The notes beneath the pieces are model-generated. The model did not search any database. It saw nothing but the letters and a program-made list of their open reading frames with translations, and had not been told where the DNA came from. 34,793 bases of DNA from Acidobacteriaceae bacterium (lineage in GTDB: Bacteria > Acidobacteriota > Terriglobia > Terriglobales > Acidobacteriaceae), in contig PKUV01000174.1 in NCBI GenBank assembly GCA_003131315.1, positions 557 to 35,349 of the forward strand, in the 5' to 3' direction. Numbering within the stretch: position 1 is the stretch's first letter; each line of letters starts with the position of its first letter. Shown one piece after another: positions 7,789-17,805 of this stretch. The position numbers were made by a program, and so were the translations under genes.

Positions 7789-8028
7789 TCAACCTCTGAC
7801 GGCGGCTGCTCGCCGGATCGCTCTTTCCGCCGACTGAGGAAGTTGCACCGCGACGAAGTATTCTTCTGGATAAAGATAATCCTCGCCGGACTCATCGATC
7901 ACGCGAATCTGGTGGAGCTTTGCCGCCACCTCATCGGAGACCACCTGGTAAAGCTTCCGCAACTCGAGCGATGCGGCATAGTCCTTGTTCTTCACACAAA
8001 TAGCAAATTTCGGCTCAGTTCGCTTCAT
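7789..8028 (-). CDS. Small uncharacterised protein, 79 aa
   Basis: The ATG at 8026-8028 starts MKRTEPKFAICVKNKDYAAS. An in-frame start 39 bp upstream (8067) would add 13 residues, but they look non-coding. The protein is compact and charged: KNKDYAASLELRKLYQVVSDE, then HQIRVIDESGEDYLYPEEYFV. I recall short proteins of this pattern in several environmental bacteria but know no function. No signal peptide, membrane helix or cysteine motif is present. It lies between the oxidoreductase gene and nuoB on the same strand and may be cotranscribed with the former (74-bp gap). The codon use and regular length support a real gene. Confidence 0.6.
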   Translation of the reverse strand: MKRTEPKFAICVKNKDYAASLELRKLYQVVSDEVAAKLHQIRVIDESGEDYLYPEEYFVAVQLPQSAERAIRRAAAVRG

Positions 8029-8102
8029 TGGATTTCCACAATACGCTGATCTTGAACTCCTCGCCAACCTTGGCGTCTTCTGCGTCTCGGCGGTGAAACC
8101 TC

Positions 8103-9125
8103 TTACGGGTTCAGCACGATCTTGCCGAACATCTGGCTCTTCTCCATGTACTCGTGGGCAGTGCGAATGTCTTTCAAGGGGAAAGTATGGTCGATGACCG
8201 GCTTGAGGCGTCCGGCGAAGACGTGGCCGAGCACTTCATGGAGTTCGCTCATCGTGCCCATGTACGATCCAAGCAATGCCAGCTGGCGCGAGAACAGAAA
8301 CCGCAGATCGAGTTCGACTTTCGGTCCAGAGGTCGCACCGCAGGTGACGAGCGTGCCTCCGGCCTTGAGCGACCGCACACTCTCTTCCCAGGTGGCGTGC
8401 CCGACGTGCTCGACGACGATGTCGACCCCCTCGAAGTTAGTGATCTTGCGAACTTCCTGCGAAATCTTCTGCTGATAATGGTTGATGACGAAGTCGGCGC
8501 CGAGTTCGCGGGCGCGCTCCATTTTGCGCTCGTCGCCCGCGGTAGCGATCACGCGCGCGTGAAATAATTTCGCGATCTGGATGGCGGCAGTGCCCACTCC
8601 TGAGTTCGCGCCCAGCACGAGAACGGTTTGTCCCGGATGAATCGCGGCGCGCCCCGTAAGCATGTGCCACGCCGTGACAAAGACCAGCGGAACGCTGGCG
8701 GCCTCATTGAAATCGAGCCAATCGGGGATGGGGATGACGTTGACGGCCGGAATTGCGAAGAGTTCGCAGTTGCCGCCGTCGACGCCGTTGCCGAGTACGG
8801 TGTACTGGCGGCACTGGTTCTGCAGTCCGGCAACACACTTGGCGCAGTGATTACAGAAATGCATGGGCGCGACCAGCACGCGCAGTCCGGGCTTGAGGTC
8901 GGTGATGTACTCGCCGACTTCGACGATTTCGCCGGCGATGTCGCTGCCAAGGATGTGCGGCAGGTTAACGCCGGGCAGGCCTTTGCGCACGAAGAGGTCG
9001 AGGTGGTTCAGAGAGCAGGCGCGGACACGGATGAGGACTTGATCTTTACGTGGTTTGGGATCGGGAACGTCTTCGTAGGTGAGGACTTCGGGTCCACCGA
9101 ACTGATGAATGCGAACGGCTTTCAT
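8103..9125 (-). CDS. Zinc-binding alcohol dehydrogenase (MDR superfamily)
   Basis: This 340-aa protein starts at ATG 9125 (MKAVRIHQFGG), with AGGAG about 6 nt upstream; an upstream start would add seven unlikely residues. It has the MDR fold. The N-terminal GroES-like domain holds a structural-zinc cysteine set (HFCNHCAKCVAGLQNQC). The Rossmann domain has the nucleotide-binding glycine motif (VLVLGANSGVGTAAIQIAK). It is an NAD(P)H-linked oxidoreductase acting on alcohols, aldehydes or quinone-like substrates. The substrate cannot be inferred, and the neighbours do not point to one pathway. Confidence 0.88.
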   Translation of the reverse strand: MKAVRIHQFGGPEVLTYEDVPDPKPRKDQVLIRVRACSLNHLDLFVRKGLPGVNLPHILGSDIAGEIVEVGEYITDLKPGLRVLVAPMHFCNHCAKCVAGLQNQCRQYTVLGNGVDGGNCELFAIPAVNVIPIPDWLDFNEAASVPLVFVTAWHMLTGRAAIHPGQTVLVLGANSGVGTAAIQIAKLFHARVIATAGDERKMERARELGADFVINHYQQKISQEVRKITNFEGVDIVVEHVGHATWEESVRSLKAGGTLVTCGATSGPKVELDLRFLFSRQLALLGSYMGTMSELHEVLGHVFAGRLKPVIDHTFPLKDIRTAHEYMEKSQMFGKIVLNP

Positions 9126-9258
9126 GGGGGCTCCTGGTCCCAGCAATGTGTCGTGTGCCGATTTGGCACGTTAGCTGGAAATGTACCAAAAGCGGTGTGA
9201 CTCGCGGCACAGAATGAGTCCCCGCTAAATCGTAGATTGTACATCGCGGGCTGAGTCT

Positions 9259-9347
9259 GGAGGGCGTTTCCAGCGGGTACTGGACACGGTCCGCGAAACC
9301 GGTGAGTGGCTCCATCAGCCACTGCAGTTCGAGTCTGCCGCCCTCCG
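9259..9347 (+). tRNA. tRNA-like gene with 8/4 acceptor/T-stem and long variable arm (allo-tRNA type)
   Basis: The 89 nt fold by eye into a class-II cloverleaf. The acceptor stem has 8 perfect pairs (9259-9266 GGAGGGCG with 9339-9346 CGCCCTCC). The T-stem has only 4 pairs (GCAG 9324-9327, CTGC 9335-9338) around a canonical TTCGAGT loop (9328-9334). The D-stem has 5 pairs (TCCAG 9269-9273, CTGGA 9280-9284) with a CGGGTA loop. The variable arm has 7 pairs (9305-9311 with 9317-9323, loop CCATC). The discriminator is G9347 and CCA is not encoded. The anticodon stem pairs 9287-9290 with 9298-9301, and may be extended by 9285-9286 with 9303-9304 if G9302 bulges. The 7-nt loop CCGCGAA gives anticodon GCG, with C in place of the usual U33. 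An 8/4 branch is not canonical (7/5); tRNAs of this kind have been reported from Acidobacteria. G73 and a long variable arm are serine-tRNA features. Whether it is charged and translates is unknown. Confidence 0.75.
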
Positions 9348-9370
9348 TGCAGTCACTCACAAAAATACCC

Positions 9371-9446
9371 TTGACACAGGCTATGCTCGGCGAGACCATA
9401 TATTTGCGGGCCGTGTAAATTAGGTACCCACTGGTCTAACGCCAGT
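9371..9446 (+). ncRNA. Candidate short non-coding transcript upstream of a terminator
   Basis: TTGACA at 9371-9376 is followed at 19-21 bp by CCATATAT-like sequence that could serve as a loose -10. A gene-free stretch of about 50 nt then contains a small hairpin (ACTGG 9430-9434, CCAGT 9442-9446) and runs directly into a strong terminator. It could be an independent small RNA or the 3' part of the transcript that carries the tRNA-like gene. No known RNA family is recognised. Confidence 0.35.
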
Positions 9447-9480
9447 AGCCCCGGGAGTGATGACCCGGGGCTTTTGCTTT
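9447..9480 (+). terminator. Rho-independent terminator
   Basis: A 9-bp perfect stem (AGCCCCGGG 9447-9455, CCCGGGGCT 9464-9472) with an 8-nt loop is followed by TTTTGCTTT (9472-9480). The T-rich side is on the plus strand, so it ends plus-strand transcription. No plus-strand protein gene lies upstream for several kb; the only candidates it could serve are the tRNA-like gene and the possible short RNA. Confidence 0.8.
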
Positions 9481-9589
9481 AGCGGACCAACTCAGATTCT
9501 GGCACCATAGTCGGTGTTGCGAGTCCAGAAGATGCAGATGGGAAGACTTGTTGGCGGCTTGCTCCTCCCGGCTTTGGCTCTGCGTAGGG

Positions 9590-9614
9590 ACGGCCGCCCC
9601 CGGCCGTCCAGTCG
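9590..9614. repeat. GC-rich palindromic repeat
   Basis: GGACGGCCGCCCCCGGCCGTCC (about 9595-9615) is a near-perfect hairpin of the same general class as the GAGACGCGGC repeats. It lies upstream of the xdhC-family gene. Confidence 0.5.
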
Positions 9615-9645
9615 AGCGCAGCCCGACGTTCGCTGACGCCCACGT

Positions 9646-9675
9646 TTGACCTTCCCCCGCTCACCGAACCATAAT
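9646..9675 (+). promoter_or_regulatory. Promoter of the XdhC-family gene, apparently leaderless
   Basis: TTGACC (9646-9651) and CATAAT (9670-9675) are 18 bp apart. The ATG at 9683 begins 7 nt after the -10, so transcription would start at or next to the start codon. No ribosome-binding site is seen. Confidence 0.5.
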
Positions 9676-9682
9676 CAACGAT

Positions 9683-10522
9683 ATGGACCTGTATGAGGAG
9701 ATCGTCCGCTTGCGAAAAGACAGACGGCGCGGGGCAGTGGCGACCATTGTGAATGTGCGCGGGTCGATTCCTTCGTTCGAGACCGCCAAGATGCTGGTGC
9801 GGGACGATGGCTCGATCGTCGGGACAATCGGCGGCGGCTGCGTTGAGGCCGAGGTGTGGCAGGCGGCGCGCGAAGTGATGGAATCGGAGAGGCCGCGGAC
9901 CCTGACGTTCGATCTGAATCAGGATCCGAAATACGACACCGGCCTCGTCTGCGGCGGAACGCTGGAGATTTTCGTGGAGCCGATTTTGCCTCCAGCAGAT
10001 CTTTATATCTTCGGCGCAGGTCACATAGCCGCAAGCCTTTACAAGGTTGCACGCATCGCCGGATTCGACGTCACGGTGGTGGACGATCGGGAAGCCTACG
10101 CGAACCGCGAACGCTTCCCCGAGGCGAAGGAGGTGATCGCTGAAGATTTCGACAAGGCCGTGGCGCAGCTCGCGCCCGGCGAGTCTTCATACATCGTGAT
10201 CGTCACGCGCGGGCACCGCGACGATATGCGAATGCTGCGCTGGGCGGTGCAGACTCCAGCGCGCTACGTAGGCATGATTGGGTCGAAGCGGAAGACGATC
10301 ACCATCTACAAAGAGCTGCAGCAGGAAGGTCTGCCTGCGCACTTATTCGACCGTGTCCACGCCCCAGTCGGGCTGGATATCGGGGCAATTACGCCGGAAG
10401 AGATTGCCGTGTCGATCACGGCGGAACTGATCGCGAAACGGCGCAAAGTGGAGCGTGACCTGCCGCACATGAGCTGGTTCCATCGCCGTCCGGCTGAGGT
10501 GGAACCGAAAGAAAACCACTAA
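9683..10522 (+). CDS. XdhC/CoxI family protein
   Basis: This 279-aa protein has the two expected parts. The N-terminal XdhC_CoxI domain (about 10-80) carries GSIPSFETAKMLV and GTIGGGCVEAEV. A GLVCGGTLEIFVEP segment is near 93-106. The C-terminal Rossmann-type domain (about 110-240) begins with LYIFGAGHIAASLYKVARIAGFDVTVVDDR and ends with IGSKRKT and ITPEEIAVSITAELI. XdhC proteins bind molybdenum cofactor and help sulfurate and insert it into xanthine-dehydrogenase-type or CO-dehydrogenase-type enzymes. No such enzyme is encoded in this window, so the client is unknown. The stop TAA overlaps the first bases of an AACCGCAGAGG repeat. Confidence 0.88.
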   Translation: MDLYEEIVRLRKDRRRGAVATIVNVRGSIPSFETAKMLVRDDGSIVGTIGGGCVEAEVWQAAREVMESERPRTLTFDLNQDPKYDTGLVCGGTLEIFVEPILPPADLYIFGAGHIAASLYKVARIAGFDVTVVDDREAYANRERFPEAKEVIAEDFDKAVAQLAPGESSYIVIVTRGHRDDMRMLRWAVQTPARYVGMIGSKRKTITIYKELQQEGLPAHLFDRVHAPVGLDIGAITPEEIAVSITAELIAKRRKVERDLPHMSWFHRRPAEVEPKENH

Positions 10523-10672
10523 CCGCAGAGGACGCGGAGAGAGGCTTGTTTCCGATTCTCCAGGCAATCTGCTTCATGAAGAGCCAGCAAATTACTTCTT
10601 CGCTCCGAAAATCCATTTTCGTATTCTCCGCGTCCTCTGCGGTTCAAGCTTTTTGCGCGCTCGGCGGTTAAG
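10521..10672. repeat. Inverted pair of AACCGCAGAGGACGCGGAGA repeats
   Basis: A 20-bp sequence at 10521-10540 reappears in perfect inverted form at 10625-10644, with 84 bp between. A further related inverted half (GCGCGCTCGGCGGTTAA) follows at about 10656-10672, just before the CYTH start. The arrangement looks like a small MITE-like unit filling the whole gap between two plus-strand genes. Confidence 0.8.
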
Positions 10673-10680
10673 ATTTCAAC

Positions 10681-11253
10681 ATGCCGAAGGAAATCGAAAT
10701 TAAGTTTCGAATTGAGGATCTGCCCGCACTGACTCGTGCGCTGAAGCAAGCGGGCTTCAACCAGCTCACCCGCTCCACCCACGAAATGAATTCACTCTAC
10801 GACCTGCCTGGCCAGAAGCTGCGCAAGCGGGGCGAAATGCTGCGACTGCGCCAGTATGGCGAGACCTGGGTGCTGACGCACAAGGCGAAAGGCAACGCCG
10901 GTCGCCATAAAGTGCGGGTTGAGCTGGAAACGCGTGTGGGGGACGGACAGCAGATGGACGCCATTCTGTGCGCGCTGGGGTTCGCGCCCACGTTTCGCTA
11001 TGAAAAATATCGCGCGGAGTGGAGCGACGGTACGGGCCACGTGGTGTTGGATGAGACTCCGATTGGGAACTTCGGCGAGATCGAAGGGCCGTCGCGATGG
11101 ATTGACCGCACAGCTCGTGCGCTCGGGATCGATCGAGGCGATTACATCACCCAGACCTACGCCCCTATGTTCTTTGAATGGAAGCGGCGCACGCACAGCA
11201 CAGCTACGGAGATGACGTTTCGCGCGCTCCGCAAGAAATCAAAAAGCGTTTAA
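10681..11253 (+). CDS. CYTH-domain protein (class IV adenylate cyclase / triphosphatase type)
   Basis: This 190-aa protein opens with the CYTH signature ExExK (E4, E6, K8 in MPKEIEIKF). The tunnel-fold basic and acidic residues follow: RLRQYGETWVLTHKAK, KVRVELET, RYEKYRAEW, VVLDETPIGNFGEIEG. CYTH enzymes act on triphosphates with a divalent metal: CyaB-type adenylate cyclase, thiamine triphosphatase or inorganic triphosphatase. The fold is clear; which activity applies is not. The start at ATG 10681 is directly behind a repeat, and the stop TAA is shared with the start of another repeat (TTTAACCGCGG). Confidence 0.87.
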   Translation: MPKEIEIKFRIEDLPALTRALKQAGFNQLTRSTHEMNSLYDLPGQKLRKRGEMLRLRQYGETWVLTHKAKGNAGRHKVRVELETRVGDGQQMDAILCALGFAPTFRYEKYRAEWSDGTGHVVLDETPIGNFGEIEGPSRWIDRTARALGIDRGDYITQTYAPMFFEWKRRTHSTATEMTFRALRKKSKSV

Positions 11254-11282
11254 CCGCGGAGACGCCGAGAGCGCGGAGAAAA
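11252..11282. repeat. Repeat of the AACCGC(A/G)GAG family
   Basis: AACCGCGGAGACGCCGAGAG begins in the stop codon of the CYTH gene and continues to about 11282. It is related to the units at 7709 and 10521. Confidence 0.7.
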
Positions 11283-11328
11283 AGCTGGAAAGGGTTGATT
11301 CACTAGGAACAACGCTTTTCATGACTTT

Positions 11329-11401
11329 GTCATCCTGAGCGAAGGACCTGCTGTCTCATGCACCGAGAAGAAAGCAGGTCCTTCGCTTCGCTCAGGATGA
11401 C
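11329..11401. repeat. Hairpin repeat, second copy, probable bidirectional terminator
   Basis: The left arm (11329-11352) and right arm (11373-11401) are the same inverted sequence as at 7009-7086. The left arm has lost five bases (one GCGAA unit), so the stem would carry a bulge. It again lies between convergent genes, the CYTH gene (+) and secA (-). Confidence 0.8.
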
Positions 11402-11485
11402 AAGAGTTAGGTATTTCGCTCTTAGGGGCCGGGGACCTAGATTGCTCGAGATTTTTTCGGCGCAATCAGTCCCGCCCGGTGATGC

Positions 11486-14500
<3,015 letters not shown>

Positions 14501-14554
14501 AACAGAAATCCTTCGGAGGACACGCGTCCTAAAGTATCAATAAAGCCTAGCACA

Positions 14555-14833
14555 TTAGATGCGGGAGGGATGACGCACGGCGCGAAGCGGCGAAGCAGAC
14601 CTCGAAACACGAAACTTGCAGCCCGTGCATGAGCGCAGTCTCAGTCCTCCATCTATTTGCGCCTTTTGCGATTCTTCGGCTCTTGCGGAGTGGGTTTCCA
14701 CCTGCCTTCTCCGAAGGTCTTTCAACCATTGCCGAACTTCTTCTTCCAGAGTAGTGCCTTTTTCTTCCGCAATCCGTTTAGCCAGTTCGAGAAGGTCCGC
14801 GTCCGCATTAAATGTGATCTTCTTCATCACCAT
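14555..14833 (-). CDS. Orphan antitoxin-like ribbon-helix-helix protein
   Basis: The first 40 or so residues (MVMKKITFNADADLLELAKRIAEEKGTTLEEEVRQWL) look like a ribbon-helix-helix antitoxin of VapB type. A beta strand for DNA contact is followed by two helices, with AEEKGTTLEEE between them. The C-terminal half (from about residue 48) is Arg/Ser-rich and does not resemble an antitoxin tail, so the gene may be truncated or frameshifted there. No toxin (PIN or other) follows: the next gene downstream is secA, 54 bp away. It is either a decayed toxin-antitoxin remnant or a small stand-alone regulator. The start may be M1 (14833) or M3. Confidence 0.55.
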   Translation of the reverse strand: MVMKKITFNADADLLELAKRIAEEKGTTLEEEVRQWLKDLRRRQVETHSARAEESQKAQIDGGLRLRSCTGCKFRVSRSASPLRAVRHPSRI

Positions 14834-14907
14834 CGTATTGTCCCCAATTTAAGATCGACGCGGTTCCTAGTTTTCACTAGCTGTCTTTAGTATATTCACT
14901 TCGACCC

Positions 14908-17787
14908 ATGCCCACCTTCTACCAGCGATTCCAGGAATCGGCCCGGAAGTTCCCCGACAACATTGCCCTTGAGATTCAGCGGCAGCAGACGGTTGAGCGT
15001 GTCACCTTCGCGGAACTGACCCGGATGTCGGAGAGCGTGGCGCAGTGGCTCTCGACTCGGGTGCCACGAGACGCGCGCGTAGCGATTCTGGCGGCGAACC
15101 ATCCGCGGTGGGTGGCGGCATATTTAGGGATCATCGCCGCCGGCAGAACGGCGGTTCCGCTCGACACGGCTTTTCGCGCTGACCAGGTGAAGAAGTTGTT
15201 GATCGACAGTGGAGCTTCCCTGCTGTTCTGCGATGTGAAGCATCTCCCGGTGGCGAGGGAAGCGGTCCGGGGACTCAACGTGGGTTTGGTAATGACTTCG
15301 GCGGCAGCAGAGCGGATCGGGACCACCGCGGCATCCACGAATCCCACTCATCGCACAGAACGCGATGAGTGGGGCACCCAAGGTGTGACGCAGCGAGCAA
15401 CAGACGAGTTGGCCGCCGACCTCGATTCCATCTTCGCCGCCGGCGCCGCTGGCTTTCAGCCCATCGTCCCCGCTGAGGGCGACCTCGCGGCGCTGCTCTA
15501 CACCTCAGGCACCACCGCCGATCCGAAGGGCGTCATGCTCACCCACGCCAACCTCGTCGGTGAGGCGAATTCGGTGCTCGCGGTAATCAAGATTGGTCCA
15601 GAGGACGCGCTGCTGGGAATTCTCCCGATGTTTCATGTCCTCGCGCAGATGGCGAACCTTTTCCTGCCCCTATTCAATGGCGCGCGCGTCGTGTACCTGG
15701 AAACGCTGAACACAACCGAATTGCTGCGCGCTTTACAGGAACGCGACATCACCACGTTTTGCGTTGTGCCTCAGTTTTTCTACCTGATTCACGAGCGCAT
15801 TTTCAAAGAACTGAACAAACGCGGCAAGTTCACTCTGCGGCTGGTGCGCGCGCTGATGGCCTTCAACCGCGGGCTGCGGCGAGTCGGAGTCAACGCGGGC
15901 AAACTTTTCTTCGGAAAGATTCACGCGACCTTGGGCGCTCGCATGCGCTATCTGGTGACCGGCGGTTCGCGATTCGATCCGGCCATCGCCCGCGATTTTT
16001 ACTCTTTTGGCATCGACGTTCTGAACGCCTACGGCCTGACGGAGACCACTGGCGGCGCCTTCATCAACCCTCCGGGTCACGTTGTATTTGGCTCGGTCGG
16101 ACGGCCTTTTCCTGGCGTCGAAGCCAAGATTGTGGACCCGCAACCGCTGGAAGAAGGCGCGCCGCCCGCGGGTGAGATTGCGATCCGCGGCGCGATCGTG
16201 ATGAAGGGATATTGGAATCGCCCGGAGGCCACAGCAGAGGTGCTTCGCGACGGCTGGTTCTACACCGGCGATCTGGGCTACTTCGATTCCGGCGGCAATC
16301 TATTCATCACTGGGCGGGGCAAGGAAATCATCGTCCTCGCCAATGGGAAAAATGTTTATCCCGAGGAGATCGAGGCGCACTACCTCCAGGCGCCGTACGT
16401 GAAGGAGATTTGCGTGATGGCACTCGAGGCGCGCCCGGGAGATCCGACGTCAGAGCGGCTGCATGCCGTGGTCGTGCCCAATTTTGAACGGCTGCGCGAG
16501 CGCAAGATCGTCAACTCAAAAGAGGTGATCCGCCTCGACATTGAAGCGCTCTCCCACAAGATCGCTTCCACCAAGCGTCTGGGCAGTTATGACATCTGGC
16601 AGGAGGACCTGCCGCGCACGACCACGCGCAAGCTAAAGCGCTTCCAGATTGAAAAGAAAGTTCGGGAGCTGAAACAAAACGACGGCGGCGGCGATTCGGA
16701 CGTTGGCGTGGAGAAGCCGCTAACCGCCGACGACCAATTGTGGCTCGAGCGAGAGGATGTGAAGCGCGCCCTCACCATCGTGCGGGAGTCTTCGCGCAAC
16801 CAGCTCGACGCGATTCATCCCACCCACAATCTGGAGCTCGATTTTGGACTCGATTCCATGCAGCGCGTTGAATTGCTGACCGCACTCGAGCAGCAGTTTG
16901 GCGGCGAAGTGCCCGAGTCGCAACTGGCGGAAATTTATTCGGTGCGCGATCTGGTCGATGCCGTTCTGGCGAGCGCGAGCCGCGGCGAGGGCCAAGCCAG
17001 AGCGGCGGCGCCGGCTTGGTCGACAATCTTGAGCGAGCCGGCGACCGATCCCGAAGTTCTCGCACTCGCTCGCCACAACATCTTCGCTGAAGTCTTTTTC
17101 TTTCTGCTGGGGCGGCTGATTTATCTTTTCGCGCTCGACCGCTTTCACCTCAAAATGCGCGGACTCGAAAATCTGCCCGAAAAAGGCCCCTACCTGCTCT
17201 GCTCGAATCACCAGAGCTATATCGATCCGCTGGTGCTGACGGGGGCGCTGCCGTGGCGAATGTTTCGCGACACATTTGCGCTGGGCACGAGCGACATTTT
17301 CGGTAAAGGATTTATGCGGCGACTGGCGCGATGGCTTCGCGTGGCGGTCCTCGATCCGGACGCGAACCTGGTGCCGGCCATGCGCGCCGGAGCCTTTGGC
17401 CTGAGCCAAGGACACATTCTGATTCTGTATCCCGAGGGCGAGCGCACCAACGACGGGAACCCGACCGTATTCCGCAAGGGTGCCGCGATTCTCTCGATTC
17501 ACGCGCAAGCTCCGATTGTCCCGGTCGCGATCGAGGGCTTCTACGAAGCCTGGCCACGCCACAAAAAGTTTCCCAAGTTCACGGATTTGCAACTGGTATT
17601 CGGCAAGCCGATTCAACCCCCGCTGGCGAATGAGGCGAGCGAGGCCGCGTATGAACGGCTTACGTCCGAGTTAAAGTCCAGAGTGGTGGCGATGTGGCAG
17701 GAATTGCGAGGACAAGAATTGCGCGGAAAAGATTCGCACGGGAGGGAATCCGACTCGAAGAGTTCGGCGCTGGCTGAAACCCTTTAA
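14908..17787 (+). CDS. Fused acyl-adenylating ligase, carrier domain and PlsC acyltransferase
   Basis: This 959-aa protein has three parts. Residues about 1-560 form an AMP-dependent acyl ligase, with P-loop LLYTSGTTADPKG near 196-208, then YGLTET, GWFYTGDLG and GRGKEIIVLANGKNVYPEEIE. Residues about 620-690 form an acyl-carrier domain with the phosphopantetheine serine in DFGLDSMQ (S near 649). A hydrophobic helix (FFFLLGRLIYLF, about 725-740) leads to a PlsC/LPLAT domain with HQSYID (HX4D, near 765) and YPEGERT (near 840). The fusion suggests that a fatty acid is activated, loaded on the internal carrier and passed to a lysophospholipid. This is like the Aas acyltransferase-ligase, but with a built-in carrier and the ligase placed first. 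The lipid acceptor is unproven. Residues 145-160 are encoded by a palindromic repeat. No ribosome-binding site precedes the ATG. Confidence 0.88.
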   Translation: MPTFYQRFQESARKFPDNIALEIQRQQTVERVTFAELTRMSESVAQWLSTRVPRDARVAILAANHPRWVAAYLGIIAAGRTAVPLDTAFRADQVKKLLIDSGASLLFCDVKHLPVAREAVRGLNVGLVMTSAAAERIGTTAASTNPTHRTERDEWGTQGVTQRATDELAADLDSIFAAGAAGFQPIVPAEGDLAALLYTSGTTADPKGVMLTHANLVGEANSVLAVIKIGPEDALLGILPMFHVLAQMANLFLPLFNGARVVYLETLNTTELLRALQERDITTFCVVPQFFYLIHERIFKELNKRGKFTLRLVRALMAFNRGLRRVGVNAGKLFFGKIHATLGARMRYLVTGGSRFDPAIARDFYSFGIDVLNAYGLTETTGGAFINPPGHVVFGSVGRPFPGVEAKIVDPQPLEEGAPPAGEIAIRGAIVMKGYWNRPEATAEVLRDGWFYTGDLGYFDSGGNLFITGRGKEIIVLANGKNVYPEEIEAHYLQAPYVKEICVMALEARPGDPTSERLHAVVVPNFERLRERKIVNSKEVIRLDIEALSHKIASTKRLGSYDIWQEDLPRTTTRKLKRFQIEKKVRELKQNDGGGDSDVGVEKPLTADDQLWLEREDVKRALTIVRESSRNQLDAIHPTHNLELDFGLDSMQRVELLTALEQQFGGEVPESQLAEIYSVRDLVDAVLASASRGEGQARAAAPAWSTILSEPATDPEVLALARHNIFAEVFFFLLGRLIYLFALDRFHLKMRGLENLPEKGPYLLCSNHQSYIDPLVLTGALPWRMFRDTFALGTSDIFGKGFMRRLARWLRVAVLDPDANLVPAMRAGAFGLSQGHILILYPEGERTNDGNPTVFRKGAAILSIHAQAPIVPVAIEGFYEAWPRHKKFPKFTDLQLVFGKPIQPPLANEASEAAYERLTSELKSRVVAMWQELRGQELRGKDSHGRESDSKSSALAETL
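15343..15373. repeat. Palindromic repeat inside the ligase coding sequence
   Basis: CCCACTCATCGC (15343-15354) and GCGATGAGTGGG (15362-15373) form a perfect 12-bp stem with a 7-nt loop. The frame stays open through it, encoding about THRTERDEW in a variable region of the ligase N-domain, followed by GGCACCC, a flank often seen with this kind of repeat. Confidence 0.8.
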
Positions 17788-17805
17788 GTCTATGAACCCG
17801 CGATC

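Noticed and set aside
9400-9446. A second tRNA or known riboswitch downstream of the tRNA-like gene
   Set aside because: No TTCRA loop, acceptor pairing or known aptamer core was found.
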